From Lucinisca nassula (lineage: Eukaryota > Mollusca > Bivalvia > Lucinida > Lucinidae), in contig OY757011.1 of assembly GCA_963580285.1 (NCBI GenBank), positions 103,426,507 to 103,490,506 of the forward strand: DNA of 64,000 nt, written 5' to 3'. This document shows, piece after piece, positions 42,721-53,875 of this stretch. Every line of letters starts with the position of its first letter. Position 1 is the stretch's first letter. The notes under the pieces were generated by a model that saw only the letters and a program-made list of their open reading frames with translations, was not told the DNA's origin and did not search any database. Position numbers and translations under genes: made by a program.

Positions 42721-43084
42721 ACAGTCCAGAATTTTCTTCTTGCGCTGCGCTCTGACGTCTAAGGGTAGTACTTGGATTTTGTTCAACAGAGTGGGGAGGG
42801 TGCAAACTCAGCCCCTCCCATCTTTTGGAAATTATTTCAGATTCATACAGTTTTTCACCCTCTGCAAAATACCTGAAATTCTCATCCTCAATCCGCCCCT
42901 TTTCAGAGTCTGCGTATGGCCCTGAATTATGTTCAAAACTGTTGTTGCATACATATAGCGAACAGTGCTGACCTGATCAGAAGCAATGTACTCTATATCC
43001 GATCTTGGTCTACTCTGTATGTCTAATAACGGTACCACTATAATGTCTGTGCTACTCATTTTTGCACTTAAACATTTCAGGGTT

Positions 43085-43320
43085 CTAAAATCATTGAATG
43101 CATTTTGGTAGTCTTTTCGAGGTATACTATGAAGGCACTGGAATATTGCAGAACCGAGGTGTTTGCACTGTACAAATTTTCGACCAGAAGGTATTTTTTC
43201 AGCCGCGGGAAAAAAAAAAGTCACACGAGGCAAGGTCAGGGGAATACGGGGGGGGGTGAGGGAGTTCAACAACCTTTTCCTGCTTCAGATAAGTCTTGCA
43301 CAATGAACGCCTTGTGGGAT
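43085..43320 (-). pseudogene. Second mariner transposase fragment
   Basis: Nearly repeats 43489-43690 of the neighbouring mariner: the C-terminal transposase stretch with KIPSGRKFVQCKHLGSAIFQ and CLHSIPRKDYQNAFND. Preceded on the coding side by SSHKAFIVQ. Both ends are degraded and no terminal repeat is seen. Confidence 0.75.
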
Positions 43321-43361
43321 GACAGCTGATGGTAGCTAAATTTACCTCTTTGGTAGGCGTA

Positions 43362-44671
43362 CGAGGACTGTTTAAATATGAATGTAACTAAGCACATAAA
43401 AATGATTCCGTGATAGATTTCGATGAAAAATTTAATTTGTCCCCTCAAAGTATTCCCCTTTAACAGATATACAAACTTTCAGTCTTCTGATCCAATCATT
43501 GAATGCATTTTGGTAGTCTTTTCGAGGTATACTATGAAGGCACTGGAATATTGCAGAACCGAGGTGTTTGCGCTGTACAAATTTTCGACCAGAAGGTATT
43601 TTTTCAGCCGCGGGAACAAAAAAAGTCACACGAGGCAAGGTCAGGGGAATACGGGGGGTGAGGGAGTTCAACAACCTTTTCCTGCTTCAGATAGCCTTGT
43701 GCGATGATGCATTGTCATGTAGCAATCTGACATTTGCCAAACCAGTTGCAGGTCTTCGTTCTATGAAATATTTCTTCAATTTTCGAAGAACTTTATTCTT
43801 GTAAAACTTCGCATTTACAGATTTGCCTTTAGGCACAGCAACCTGAATGGCAGGGCCCTGATTTGAAAAGAATATGGCATACATTACCTTCTTGACGTTT
43901 ATGGTCCGCTTTGCAATGCGTGGTCTTTTGCAATACTTGGTTGCCCATATTTTGTTCTGAATCTTTCGTTTTGGCTCAAAAAAGTGAACCCATGTCTCGT
44001 CACCTGTGAAAGACAGTGCATTGTAATTTGGAAACTTTTTAAGCAACTTCTTGACGCACTGAAAGCCTGTCTTTTTCTGCTCATCTGTCAACAGATGGGG
44101 AATCCATCTAGCACAGATCTTTCTCATTTTCAAATCCCGTTTCAGAATTGTATGAGCTGCTCCTAATGAGATGCCAACCATACTAGCTATTTGCCTAGTG
44201 GTGTATCGTGCATCGGTAGCAACTATTTCTTTCACTCTAGCAACCATTTTGGCAGATGTTGCTCTTTTCTGCCGACGATCATGGGGTGCATCTTCTATTG
44301 AGCCTAGCCCACAGCTGAATTTCTTACACCAACGAAAAACTGTCGGAAAAGACATTTCATTATGCCCATAAACCGAACATATTTCAGCAAAAATGTCTTT
44401 GCACCGTATACCAAAAATACAACGATTCTTAATATAGGATCGTATTTCAACGGCGTACTCTGACCTTCTTCCAACCATGTTTTGTATTAGTATACAAGAG
44501 TATACAGTGTTTATCGAACGATATACATGGCTAAAGTGCACGGATTTTAACAGGTTTGGTATCAGTGTATAGGTAAAATGTTTTTCTACGCTGTGATATT
44601 TATTTCCAGGTGATTTTCGCATTAGTGCATGAGAAAATGTTCTACTTGCATTCTTATTTGAACAGTCCTCG
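43362..44671 (-). mobile_element. Mariner transposon, full length, inactive
   Basis: Ends CGAGGACTGTTTAAATATGA and (inverse of right end) CGAGGACTGTTCAAATAAGA form inverted repeats of at least 24 bp with two mismatches. TA is present on both sides (43360-43361 and 44672-44673), the mariner target duplication. Length 1310 bp is normal for mariner. The enclosed transposase is frameshifted. Confidence 0.9.
43435..44478 (-). pseudogene. Mariner transposase (DD34D type), frameshifted
   Basis: Start chosen at MVGRRSEYAVEIRSY (44478), giving about 345 residues, the family norm. N-terminal helix-turn-helix region (FPTVFRWCKKF, then TTRQIASMVGISLGAAHTIL), linker WIPHLLTDEQK, first catalytic Asp in FTGDETWVHFFEP, second in LLHDNASSHKA. 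A frameshift next to SSHKAI (about 43690) and another near 43612 separate the third Asp region (HPPYSPDLASCDFF) and the C-terminus (DWIRRLKVCISVKGEYFEG). Would cut and paste DNA at TA sites if intact. Confidence 0.88.
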
Positions 44672-44731
44672 TATTCTTTCTTTGTGTTTCTACACCCATT
44701 GTCCTCTAGTAAGAGATCACTTTTGGGGTCT

Positions 44732-44960
44732 TTAACCCATTTGGTACCGGAAACCCCAAAACGGGTACTCTAGCAAACAGTGCAGGCCCAGATCAGACAC
44801 CGCAGAATGCGGTGTCTGATCAGGGCCTCCACTGTTTGCTAAAAGTTCAGTCATTTTCAAAATAAATTTTGATGAAAACACAACCTGTCACCCCTTAATT
44901 TTGAAATGAACTCCTGCTATATACAAGGAGGAAGATTCCATTTGATACAAAAAGGGTTAA
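44732..44960. mobile_element. PB2 MITE, complete
   Basis: TTAACCCATTTGGTACCGGA to TTTGATACAAAAAGGGTTAA; palindrome CAGATCAGACACCGCAGAAT / GCGGTGTCTGATCAGGG. Confidence 0.8.
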
Positions 44961-45050
44961 GACCATTTTTGAACAGTCCCAAATATTGTCTTTAAGACCA
45001 CTTTTGAACAGTCCCAAAAGTGGTCTTAATATAGGAATTTTACTGTAAGC
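44961..45050. mobile_element. Foldback family FB2
   Basis: GACCACTTTTGAACAGTCCC and its partial inverse, then GGTCTTAATATAGGAATTTT and ACTGTAAG end. The left end is replaced by the neighbouring PB2 MITE. Confidence 0.5.
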
Positions 45051-45210
45051 CATACATTTTAGGTTGTGAAATGAATACAAAGAACTTCGCTATGGAGAAC
45101 CATTTTGATAGATCAGGGAAAATCATGATTGATTATGTAATGAGTAATCATTGGATTATATGATTAATGGACACTTTGCCAGTTTTTAGCTGAACTTTGG
45201 GTTGTATTTT

Positions 45211-47970
45211 TAGCTCACCTGAGCCGAAGGCTCATGTGAGGTATTAGTATACCACGAGCCGTCGTCCGTCGTCGTCGTCCACACTTTCAAAGAAGTATAT
45301 CTCCGGAACCAGTGGGCCAATCTTGATCAAATTTCATGTGAAGCATTATCAGGTAGGGGGAAAGGCTGCATACTGTTTTCGGGCAGATCGGATTGGAACT
45401 CTGGTTGCCATGGCAACAAATAGCTCCCATAGACTTAACATAGGAAAAAGTTTGTCATCACTCTAGCTCCGTCAATTTTTTTCTGATTGTCTTCATTCTT
45501 GCAGATAACGAGGACAGGCATGAAATCTCGATCAAGTTCGATTTTGGGCTGAATCGGATTATTCACTCAGGAGTTACGTGCCCTTGAGCGTTGAAAAAAT
45601 TGCCTATTGACTTAACATGGGGAGAATGTTGTCATCACCGTAGCTGCTTCAATTATTTTCAGATTGGCTTTATTCTTGCAGATAACCAGCACAGCCATGA
45701 AATCTCGGTCAAGTTCGATGACTGGCAGAATCGGATCATTCACTTAGGAGTTACCTGCCCTTGTGTGTTTTTGCATTAGGGTTAATGGGAATTTCAAAAA
45801 TGTATATCTTAAAGACTACTTGGCCAACTTTGATCAAATTTCATGTGTCACATTATTGGGCAAGTGGAAAGGCTTCATTAGGTTTTCAGGCAGATCTGAG
45901 TGGAACTCTGGTTGCCATGGCAACATCTAGCTCCCATAGACTTCACATAGGAAAAAGCTTGTCATCACTCTAGCTCTGTCAATTTTTTTCTGATCGACTT
46001 CATTCTTGCAGATAACCAGTACAGGCATAAAATCTCGGTCAAGTTCGATTTTGGGCCGAATCAGATAATTCACTCAAGAGTTACGTCCCCTTGAGCGCCG
46101 GAAAATTGCCTATCGACTTAACATGGGGAAAATGTTGTCATCACTGTAGCTGCTTCAATTTTGTTTGGATTGGCTTCATTATTACAGATAACCAGCACAG
46201 CCATGAAATCTCGGTCAAGTTCGATAAGTGGCAGAATCGGATCATACACTTAGGAGTTACCTGCCTTGTGCATTTTTGCATAAGGGTTAATGTGAATTTC
46301 AAAAATGTATATCTTGAAGACTATTTGGCCGACTTTGATCAAATTTCATGTGTAACATTATTGGGCAAGTGGAAAGACTGCATAAGGTTTTCATGCAGAT
46401 CTGAGTGGAACTCTGGTTACCATGGCAACATATAGCTCCCATAGACTTAACATAGGAAAAAGCTTGTCATCACTCTAGCTCCGTCAATTTTTTTCTGATC
46501 GACTTCATTCTTGCAGATAATAAGGACAGGCATAAAATCTCGGTTAAGTTCGATTTTGGGCAGAATCGGAATATTGACCTCGGAGTTTCGTGACCTTGAG
46601 CGACAAAAAATTTGCCCATAGACTTAATTAACATAGGGAAAATGTTGTGACTACGATAGTGACTTGAATTTTTTTCAGATCAGCTTCAAACTTGCAGGTA
46701 ACAAGGACAGACATAAAATCACGGTTAAGTTCGATTTTGGGCCGAATCGGATTATTTGCCTTGGAGCTACCTGCCCTTGAGCATGAAAAAATACGTTGTG
46801 ACCACGATAGCAACTTTATTTTTATTCAGATCAGCTTCAAACTTGCAGGTAACGAGGACAGGCATAAAATCCCGGTTAAGTTCGATTTTGGGCCGAATCA
46901 GAATATTGACCGCGGAGTTACGTGACCTTGAGCGACAAAAAATTTGCCCATAGACTTAACATATGGAAAATGTTGTGACTACGATAGCGACTTGAATTTT
47001 TTCAGATCAGCTTCAAGCTTGCAGGTAACGAGGACAGACATAAAATCTCGGTTAAGTTAGATTTTGGGCCGAATCGGATTATTTGCCTTGGAGTTACCTG
47101 CCCTTGAGCATAAAAAAATACGTTGTGACCACGATAGCAACTTTATTTTTATTCAGATCAGCTTCAAACTTGCAGGTACCGTGGACAGGCATAAAATCTC
47201 AGTTAAGTTCGAATCGGAATATTGACCTCGGAGTAACATGACCTTGAGCGACAAAAAATTTGCCCATAGACCTTACATAGGGAAAATGTTGTGACTACGA
47301 TAGCGACTTGAATTTTTTTCAGATCAGCTTCAAACTTGCAGGTAACGAGGACAGACATAAAATCTCGGTTAAGTTCGATTTTGGGCCGAATCGGATTATT
47401 TGCCTTGGAGTTACCTGCCCTTGAGCATAAAAAAATACGTTGTGACCACGATAGCAACTTTATTTTTATTCATATCAGCTTCAAACTTGCAGGTAATGAG
47501 GACAGGCATAAAATCTCGGTTAAGTTCAATTTTGGGCCGAATCGGAATATTGACCTCGGAGTTATGTGACCTTGAGCAACAAAAAATTTGCCCATAGACT
47601 TAATTAGGGAAAATGTTGCGACTACGATAGCGACTTGAATTTTTTTCAGATCAGCTTCAAACTTGCAGGTAACGAGGACAGACATAAAATCTCGGTTAAG
47701 TTTGATTTTGGGCCGAATCGGAATATTTGCCTTGGAGTTACCTGCCCTTGAGCATAAAAAAATACGTTGTGACCACCATAGCAACTTTATTTTTATTCAT
47801 ATCAGCTTCAAACTTGCAGGTAACAAGGACAGGCATAAAATCTCGGTTAAGTTCGATTTTGGGCCGAATCGGAATATTGACCTCGGAGTTACGTGACCTT
47901 GAGAGACAAAAAAATTTGCCCATAGACTTAACCTAGGGAAAATGTTGTGACAGAAATAGCGACTTGAATT
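45211..47970 (+). mobile_element. Tandem-core element H
   Basis: Head TAGCTCACCTGAGCCGAAGG / CTCATGTGAG hairpin and GTCGTCCGTCGTCGTCG stretch. The core has monomers of about 165 bp (GATAACCAGCACAGCCATGA, AATCTCGGTTAAGTTCGATT, GGGCCGAATCGG) arranged as about 327-bp dimers in 46600-47930. No own tail; it runs into the head of element I. Confidence 0.65.
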
Positions 47971-48766
47971 TTTAGCTCACCTGAGCCAAAGGCTCCAGTG
48001 AGCTGATAGTATACCAAGGCTCCGGAGTCCGTCGTCTGTCGTCCGTCCATCCGCCGTCCACACTTTCAATGAGTGAGTGAGAGTGAGATTTAGTTTAACG
48101 TCCCACCAACAGCTAAGGTCATACGGAGACGGGACCTCGTTTAAAGACTCATCCGAAAGTCTGGAGAAGCCCGGGATCGATCCTGCGATCCCTGGTTTAC
48201 AAGGCGAGTAGCGTAACCACTGCACCACGGAGGCTTCTACACTTTCAATGAAGCATATCTCAGAAGGCAGTCGACCAATCTTGTTTAAATTTTATGTGTA
48301 GCACCATTGGGCAAGGGGAAAGGCTGCATTAGGTTTTGGAGCTAGTCTGGTTTATTTGTTCCTTCATTCTTCTTTCTCTCCATATAGAGATAATAGACCA
48401 ATGTTAAATTTTTAATCAAAGATTTCTCAGGAACTATAAAAGCTAGAAGCATCAAATTTGGTATTCAATAGAATAATGATGACTTATTTTGTGTAAGAGA
48501 CATTGGGCTTTCTCAGCTTATTTGTTCATCTGTTCTTTCATTCTTCTTTCTCTCCATTTTGACCAATGTTAAATTTTCGTCAAAGATTTCTCAGGAACTA
48601 TAGAAGCTAGAAGTCTCAAACTTGGAATGCAATGCAATAATGATGACTTATATCCTGTAAGGGTCAATGGGCTGGATTCTATTAGCAGATTTAGTAGTCA
48701 AGTCTGTGAATTGTTAAAACTTAAGTTCCTCAGGTGAGCGGTTTAGGCTCATTGAGCCTCTTGTTT
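47971..48766 (+). mobile_element. Tandem-core element I
   Basis: Head TTAGCTCACCTGAGCCAAAG / GCTCCAGTGAGC, GTCCGTCGTCTGTCGTCCG, a few non-tandem repeats (TTTGTTCATCTGTTCTTTCA), tail CAGGTGAGCGGTTTAGGCTC and GAGCCTCTTGTT. An S1 SINE is inserted near its head. Its 3' end directly abuts a candidate exon. Confidence 0.65.
48073..48238 (-). mobile_element. SINE S1 with 13-bp target duplication
   Basis: Antisense copy: GAGTGAGATTTAGTTTAACG, CCCGGGATCGATCCTGCG box B complement, CACCACGGAGGCTTC head. ACACTTTCAATGA repeats at 48060-48072 and 48239-48251. Confidence 0.9.
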
Positions 48767-48768
48767 AG

Positions 48769-48891
48769 TATACTCAACAACTGTTTCACGAAAGACTGGG
48801 AAAAAAAAAAGCTATACAAAAAGTTGAAAATGATTTAAAGAGTAAGCATGGCTGCACATTTCAAGGTGATTTATTACTTTCCAGCATGGAG
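48769..48891 (+). CDS. Candidate internal exon, unknown gene
   Basis: 123 bp, open from TAG/TAT to GAG/GTGAGT (an excellent donor). Encodes 41 residues, YTQQLFHERLGKKKAIQKVE then NDLKSKHGCTFQGDLLLSSM and E, phase 0 to 0. Unique and strongly protein-like. Its acceptor's pyrimidine stretch, CCTCTTGTTTAG, belongs to the 3' end of element I, while the sequence before element H (GGGTTGTATTTTT) would complete an uninterrupted acceptor. Family not recognised. Confidence 0.5.
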
Positions 48892-49004
48892 GTGAGTTTT
48901 TTGGGTACGAAAACCAAAACGTCTAGAATTATTTTTCACCTACCGCAGCAGGCAGATGACAGTTTTGCTCGCCTGAGTTATTTGCTCTTCTCTCTCTCTC
49001 TCTG

Positions 49005-50965
49005 TTCATGCATACACAACTACTACTATGTCACCGAGTTAAAAATTTCACAACTAATACTGTGTCAACAAATTAAAATTTTCCGCAACTACTACTATGT
49101 CACCAAATTAAAAATTTCACAACTAATACTGTGTCAACAAATAAGAAATTTCCACAACTACTACTACTATGTCACCAGTAGAAGCCTCCATGGTGTAGTG
49201 GATACGCTACTCGCCTTGTAAACCAGGGATCGCAGGATCGATCCCGGGCTTCTCCAGACTTTCGGATGAGTCATTAAACCAAGGTCCCGTCTCCATATGA
49301 CCTTAGCTGTTGGTGGGATGTAAAACTCAAACACTCACTCACTAAACTAGAAAATTTCCACAACTACTACTATGTCAACAAATTAGAAATTTCCACAACT
49401 ACTATGTAAATTCCACAATTACTACTAAGCCACCATATCAGAAATTTCCACAACTACTACTATGTCACCAATTGCAAATTTCCACAAGAACTACGATGTC
49501 ACCAAACTAGAAATTTCCGCAACTACTACTATGTCAACAAATTAGAAATTTCCACAACTACTGCTATGTAATTTCCACAATTACTACTATTCCACCATAT
49601 TAGAAATTTCCACAAGTACTACTATGTCACCAAACTAGAAATTTCCACAACTTCTACTATGTCAACAGATAAGAAATATTCACCATTACTACTGTGTAAT
49701 TTCCACAACAACTACTATGTAATTTCCACAACTATTACTATGTAATTTCCACAACTACTACTATGTCTACAGATTAGAAATTTCCACAACTACTACTATG
49801 TAATTTCCAAAACTACTACTATGTCAACAAATTAGAAATTTCCACAACTACTACTATGTCACCAAACTAGAAATTTCCACAACTACTACTATGTCACCAA
49901 ACTAGAAATTTCCACAACTATTACAATGTCACCAAATTAGAAATTTCCACAACCACTACTATGTCACCAAATGAGAAATTTCCAAAACTACTACTATAAC
50001 AACAAATTAGAAATTTCCACAACTACTACTATGTAATTTCCACAACTACTACCATGTCACCATATTAGAAATTTCCACCACTACTACTATGTCACCAAAT
50101 TAGAAATTTCCACAACTACTACTATGTCGCCAGATTAGAAATTTCCACAACTACTACTATGTCAACAAATTAGAAATTTCCACAACTATTACTATGTAAT
50201 TTGCACAACTACTACTATGTCTACAGATTAGAAATTTCCACAACTACTACTATGTAATTTCCAAAACTACTACTATGTCAACAAATTAGAAATTTCCACA
50301 ACTACAACTATGTCACCAAACTAGAAATTTCCACAACTACTACTATGTCACCAAACTAGAAATTTCCACAACTATTACAATGTCACCAAATTAGAAATTT
50401 CCACAACCACTACTATGTCACCAAATGAGAAATTTCCACAACTACTACTATGTCGCCAGATTAGAAATTTCCACAACTACTACTATGTCAACAAATTAGA
50501 AAATTCCACAACTATTACTATGTAATTTCCACCACTACTACTATGTCTACAGATTAGAAATTTCCACAACTACTACTATGTAATTTCCAAAACTACTACT
50601 ATGTCAACAAATTAGAAATTTCCACAACTACTACTATGTCACCAAACTAGAAATTTCCACAACTACTACTTTGTCACCAAACTAGAAATTTCCAAAACTA
50701 CTACTATGTCACCAAATTATAAATTTCCACAACTACTACTATGTCACCAAATTAGAAATTTTCAAAACTACTACTATCACAACAAATTAGAAATTTCCAC
50801 AACTGCTACTATGTCACCATATTAGAAATTTCCACAACCACTACTATGTCACCATATTAGAAATTTCCACAATTACTACTATGTCACCATATTAGTAATT
50901 TCCACAACTACTACTATGTCACCAAGTTAGAAATTTCCACAATTATTTCTATGTCACCAAATTAG
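49005..50965 (+). repeat. 35-bp satellite array
   Basis: About fifty units of TAGAAATTTCCACAACTACT + ACTATGTCACCAAAT (35 bp), with shortened units lacking the TCACCAAATTAGAAA part. Longer segments starting at GTCTACAGATTAG recur at 49765, 50219 and 50545, so blocks of many units were duplicated. One S1 SINE is inserted. No coding function. Confidence 0.9.
49181..49343 (+). mobile_element. SINE S1 within the satellite
   Basis: GAAGCCTCCATGGTGTAGTG head, GGATCGATCCCGGGCTTCTC box B region, GACCTTAGCTGTTGGTGGGA body. Divides the satellite near its left end. Confidence 0.85.
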
Positions 50966-51244
50966 AGAATTTTGGAGATTAAGGATCAGCTCCTTTGAAA
51001 AAAAAATAGGGGAAAGTTTATAATTTTAAGTTGTAACTATCCCCCACAACTCTGTAAAATTTGATTACTATTCCTCACAACTCTGTAGAATTGAACAAAT
51101 ACATTGTATTTAGTGATTTGACTGGTTGATAGTTAGAAATGGGTGTGGCTAAATTAATTTATTCAGCAAATATGGTTAAGAGATAATTGTTCTAAACATA
51201 TATACATTGTATGTTGAATCGTCCACATCATTTTATAAATGCCC
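50966..51244. other. AT-rich gap with PB1 end fragment
   Basis: AAATGGGTGTGGCTAAATTA and TTCAGCAAATATGGTTAA at 51136-51170 are a PB1 end. No palindrome. Nothing else. Confidence 0.4.
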
Positions 51245-51266
51245 TTCACAGGTCAAGTCATGTGAA

Positions 51267-51492
51267 CTAAATATTGGTGCTGACAGACCTTAGAGCCAAC
51301 AGTGCAGACCCAGATCAGACTACTTCTGAAAGAGCAGTCTGATCAAGATCTGCACTGTTTGGTATTTCATCTGCACCTTTTTGGACTCCTTTCTGGATCA
51401 TGAAACAAATTTGTTAAAATTTTAGGAGAATTACAGCAAGTCCTCAAGATGTCTGAATTTTTAGGATTTTTATGGTTCAATTCTTTAACATT
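51267..51492. mobile_element. MITE H3 between 22-bp direct repeats
   Basis: Palindrome at 51295-51365, then TTAAAATTTTAGGAGAATTA. TTCACAGGTCAAGTCATGTG (51245-) and TTCACAGGTCAACTCATGTG (51493-) flank it with one mismatch over 22 bp. Confidence 0.5.
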
Positions 51493-51652
51493 TTCACAGG
51501 TCAACTCATGTGAATACTCACCTTTTTATGCAAATGATAGTAATGAACATATTAATGGTTGTATTTAGTAGTTCTGGTCATTTGTAATGTCTTTTATGGT
51601 GTCAAAGGTCAGTTGTCAAGGTGCTAAGCTATGACATGGTAAAAAGACCCCT

Positions 51653-51910
51653 CATCACGTGAACAAGTCCGTGAAATAAACACCCCCTTACACCCCACCT
51701 TATATAGAGAAAACTGGGGTTTACAGGGGTATACATTATTTTCCTCATTTCTGCTCCTAGACATAGGTTGTGGGTACTCGTTAGAACCGCCTCAATGAGG
51801 CGGTTCTAACGAGTGCCCACAACCTATGTTTTGAGTATAAATAAGAAAAATATCACAAATTTTCTTCAGAAAATTGATCCTTTTTGGGGATGTAAAAACG
51901 CACTATGACG
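51653..51910 (+). mobile_element. Foldback MITE FB1
   Basis: CATCACGTGAACAAGTCCGT start, GGGTACTCGTTAGAACCGCC and GGCGGTTCTAACGAGTGCCC arms perfectly paired at the centre. The right end is diverged. Confidence 0.65.
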
Positions 51911-51947
51911 CACAGATGTGTTACCTTATCTGTTATGCGAGCAGTAA

Positions 51948-52560
51948 TACAGTAAAATTCCGCTTTTAATACCAGCTGAAATCAAGAATACCAGAAATGT
52001 ATACATGGCATCAATACATAAAACTGATAAATGTCACCAGCATACACAGTGTCCATCAACAAATATGTCTTACAAGTTGGCTGCTTTCAAAAAGCATCCA
52101 ATAGGTTTGGTCTTGTCAGTCTACATTCGGATTTGAGCCAGCTGATATCATTATCCCACTTAGTGCATTTTTTGAATACAAAATTAAACTTTAATACAAA
52201 ACGTGTATATAAAATTTCGAAGTCTGTGACCTTGGTATCAGGAAGGGTAGGTAGTGATGAGTATTCTGTGGTAAATTGTTTAACGCCATGACAAGTATAA
52301 ACTAAATGTAACCTACATATGGTTTGCACATGTATAGCACAAAACTTAACCAAACGAAAATGTAAACCGATTTTTTCAAAGGGTCATACCTCTGTTAATA
52401 TTTGGTGGCATATCTTCACATCTTAGCCTTACTACATACACATTTTAGGCTTGATCGAATGAAACTGTATAGTAGGATTTATACGGAAACGAGAAAAAGT
52501 TTACGAACGGACGGACGGACACCAACCCCGTAACTTAATACAACAGTTTTTTTTTTTTTT
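51948..52560. other. FB2 end and unclassified repeat-like stretch
   Basis: ACAGTAAAATTCCGCTTTTA at 51950 is an FB2 end. The rest ends with ACGAACGGACGGACGGACAC, a tail type often seen in dispersed bivalve repeats (recollection), then a T tract. No gene supported. Confidence 0.3.
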
Positions 52561-52654
52561 CATTTTTTTGTTATTGTTGTTTTTCAAACGGGCATATGAA
52601 AAGATTTTTCCTAAGTCATCAGGCCTTCTGTAGGGCCTTGGTTATCTATTTCAT

Positions 52655-52950
52655 TTGTTGTTAACGTCCCTGTTAACACTGTATGAGTCTTTTTGAGACA
52701 TTGCTTCCAATGTTGTGGGACTTTTACTCAGTACTGAGATAAAACGGGCAGGTAAAACTCCTTCTCAAGCCCTGTCACCCAATGAAACTAAATGGTTGAA
52801 ATGCATGAACGGTGCGACTCGAGCCAATTTTCCTGGGCAGGCTTAGACTTTCTAGGCGATTTAACACTACTCATGTGCGGCCGGTATCAGCTCTGCGTGA
52901 AAGCATCATGCAGCCCAATCTATTTCTTCAATCTCGATGGACGGGGGCCG
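52655..52950 (-). mobile_element. SINE family C, diverged
   Basis: GTTAACGTCCCTGTTAACAC tail box, TTTTCCTGGGCAGGCTTAGA and TCTATTTCTTCAATCTCGAT. A short sense fragment (ACCGCCTAGGAAGATCTAAG) follows at 52978-53055. Confidence 0.55.
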
Positions 52951-53055
52951 ATCAGACCTTGGGGCAATATATTGGACTGCATGAGCTGAAACCGACCGAA
53001 CTTTGAAGTATTGCTGAACCGCCTAGGAAGATCTAAGCCTGCCCAGACAAAAAAG

Positions 53056-53496
53056 TGCTGCGAATCAGACTGTATCTTAAACCTCGGCAGTTTCTTTGAG
53101 CGGTACCTCCGCAAAAACCTGAAATTTGCTATCCTTTTTGTATATCTTTCTGGATCACAATTTAATTGTAAAAGAAACAGATTAGTAAAACGTCAAGTAT
53201 TGAGTGGAAATAAAGAACACCACTCTCGGCTTATCAGATACAATAGCTCCCATCGAATGCGCCAAAAAGTCTTTTAACAACTAAGTCTGCAACTGGTGGC
53301 AGGTCACTTAGTAGTCATGAAGTTTTTGAAAAGAAACCATTGCTATCTGTGCTGGGCTCAAGAACAATAAACAGCGACCCATCAACGTTATGACTTTGTT
53401 TCGCTCCCTAAATATTTTATATATTTGGAAGAGTTAGAACCTTCGACATTGGCACTGACGTTAATTCTAGTAGCAAAGACATGAAAATGTTTTTAC
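53056..53496. other. Non-repeat gap
   Basis: Nothing supported. Confidence 0.35.
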
Positions 53497-53512
53497 ACAC
53501 CCAGCGATCTTT

Positions 53513-53732
53513 TTTATGTTTGGTTTTACGATCCTTTCAAGATTATTTCACTCACATCAAGCCGATCGTTAATCGGAGGTGAGTGAAAACTACAGTACCC
53601 GATGAAAAACCTCCTGACCTTCCGTTGCAGAACTTCTCATTATGTGACCTATGCCATGCTCAAACATACACCGTTGAGAGACCTAATGATTAAGAGTCAG
53701 CACTCTTATCCACTAGGCCACGGAGGCCCGTT
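53513..53732 (-). mobile_element. tRNA-Lys-headed SINE S4 with 16-bp target duplication
   Basis: On the minus strand the head reads GGGCCTCCGTGGCCTAGTGG and GACTCTTAATCATTAGG; GACTCTTAATC is the anticodon arm of tRNA-Lys(CTT). Body GTTCTGCAACGGAAGGTCAG. ACACCCAGCGATCTTT repeats exactly at 53497-53512 and 53733-53748. Confidence 0.88.
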
Positions 53733-53875
53733 ACACCCAGCGATCTTTATAAATGAGGAAAAATAACGTTCTCTGTCTTTCCAACATTTACATATACGTA
53801 TTATTAGAGCGTACCGAAAGATGTTCAGAATATATAAATCTGTTCCTATCTGTGTAAAGTAAACTTTGCAAGTTT

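Noticed and set aside
42832..43272. 146-residue frame as a novel gene
   Set aside because: Its first half is the C-terminus of the mariner fragment in a shifted frame, and the second half is unrelated sequence.
46091..47936. Series of similar 60-114-residue frames on both strands
   Set aside because: They follow the dimeric units of element H, appear on both strands and have no conserved protein features.
49005..50965. CRISPR-like array
   Set aside because: The 35-bp units are contiguous, with no unique spacers, and the context is eukaryotic; it is a satellite.
52087..52353. 88-residue minus-strand frame
   Set aside because: No splice signals or recognisable motifs, and it lies in a stretch with a repeat-type GGACGGACGG tail.
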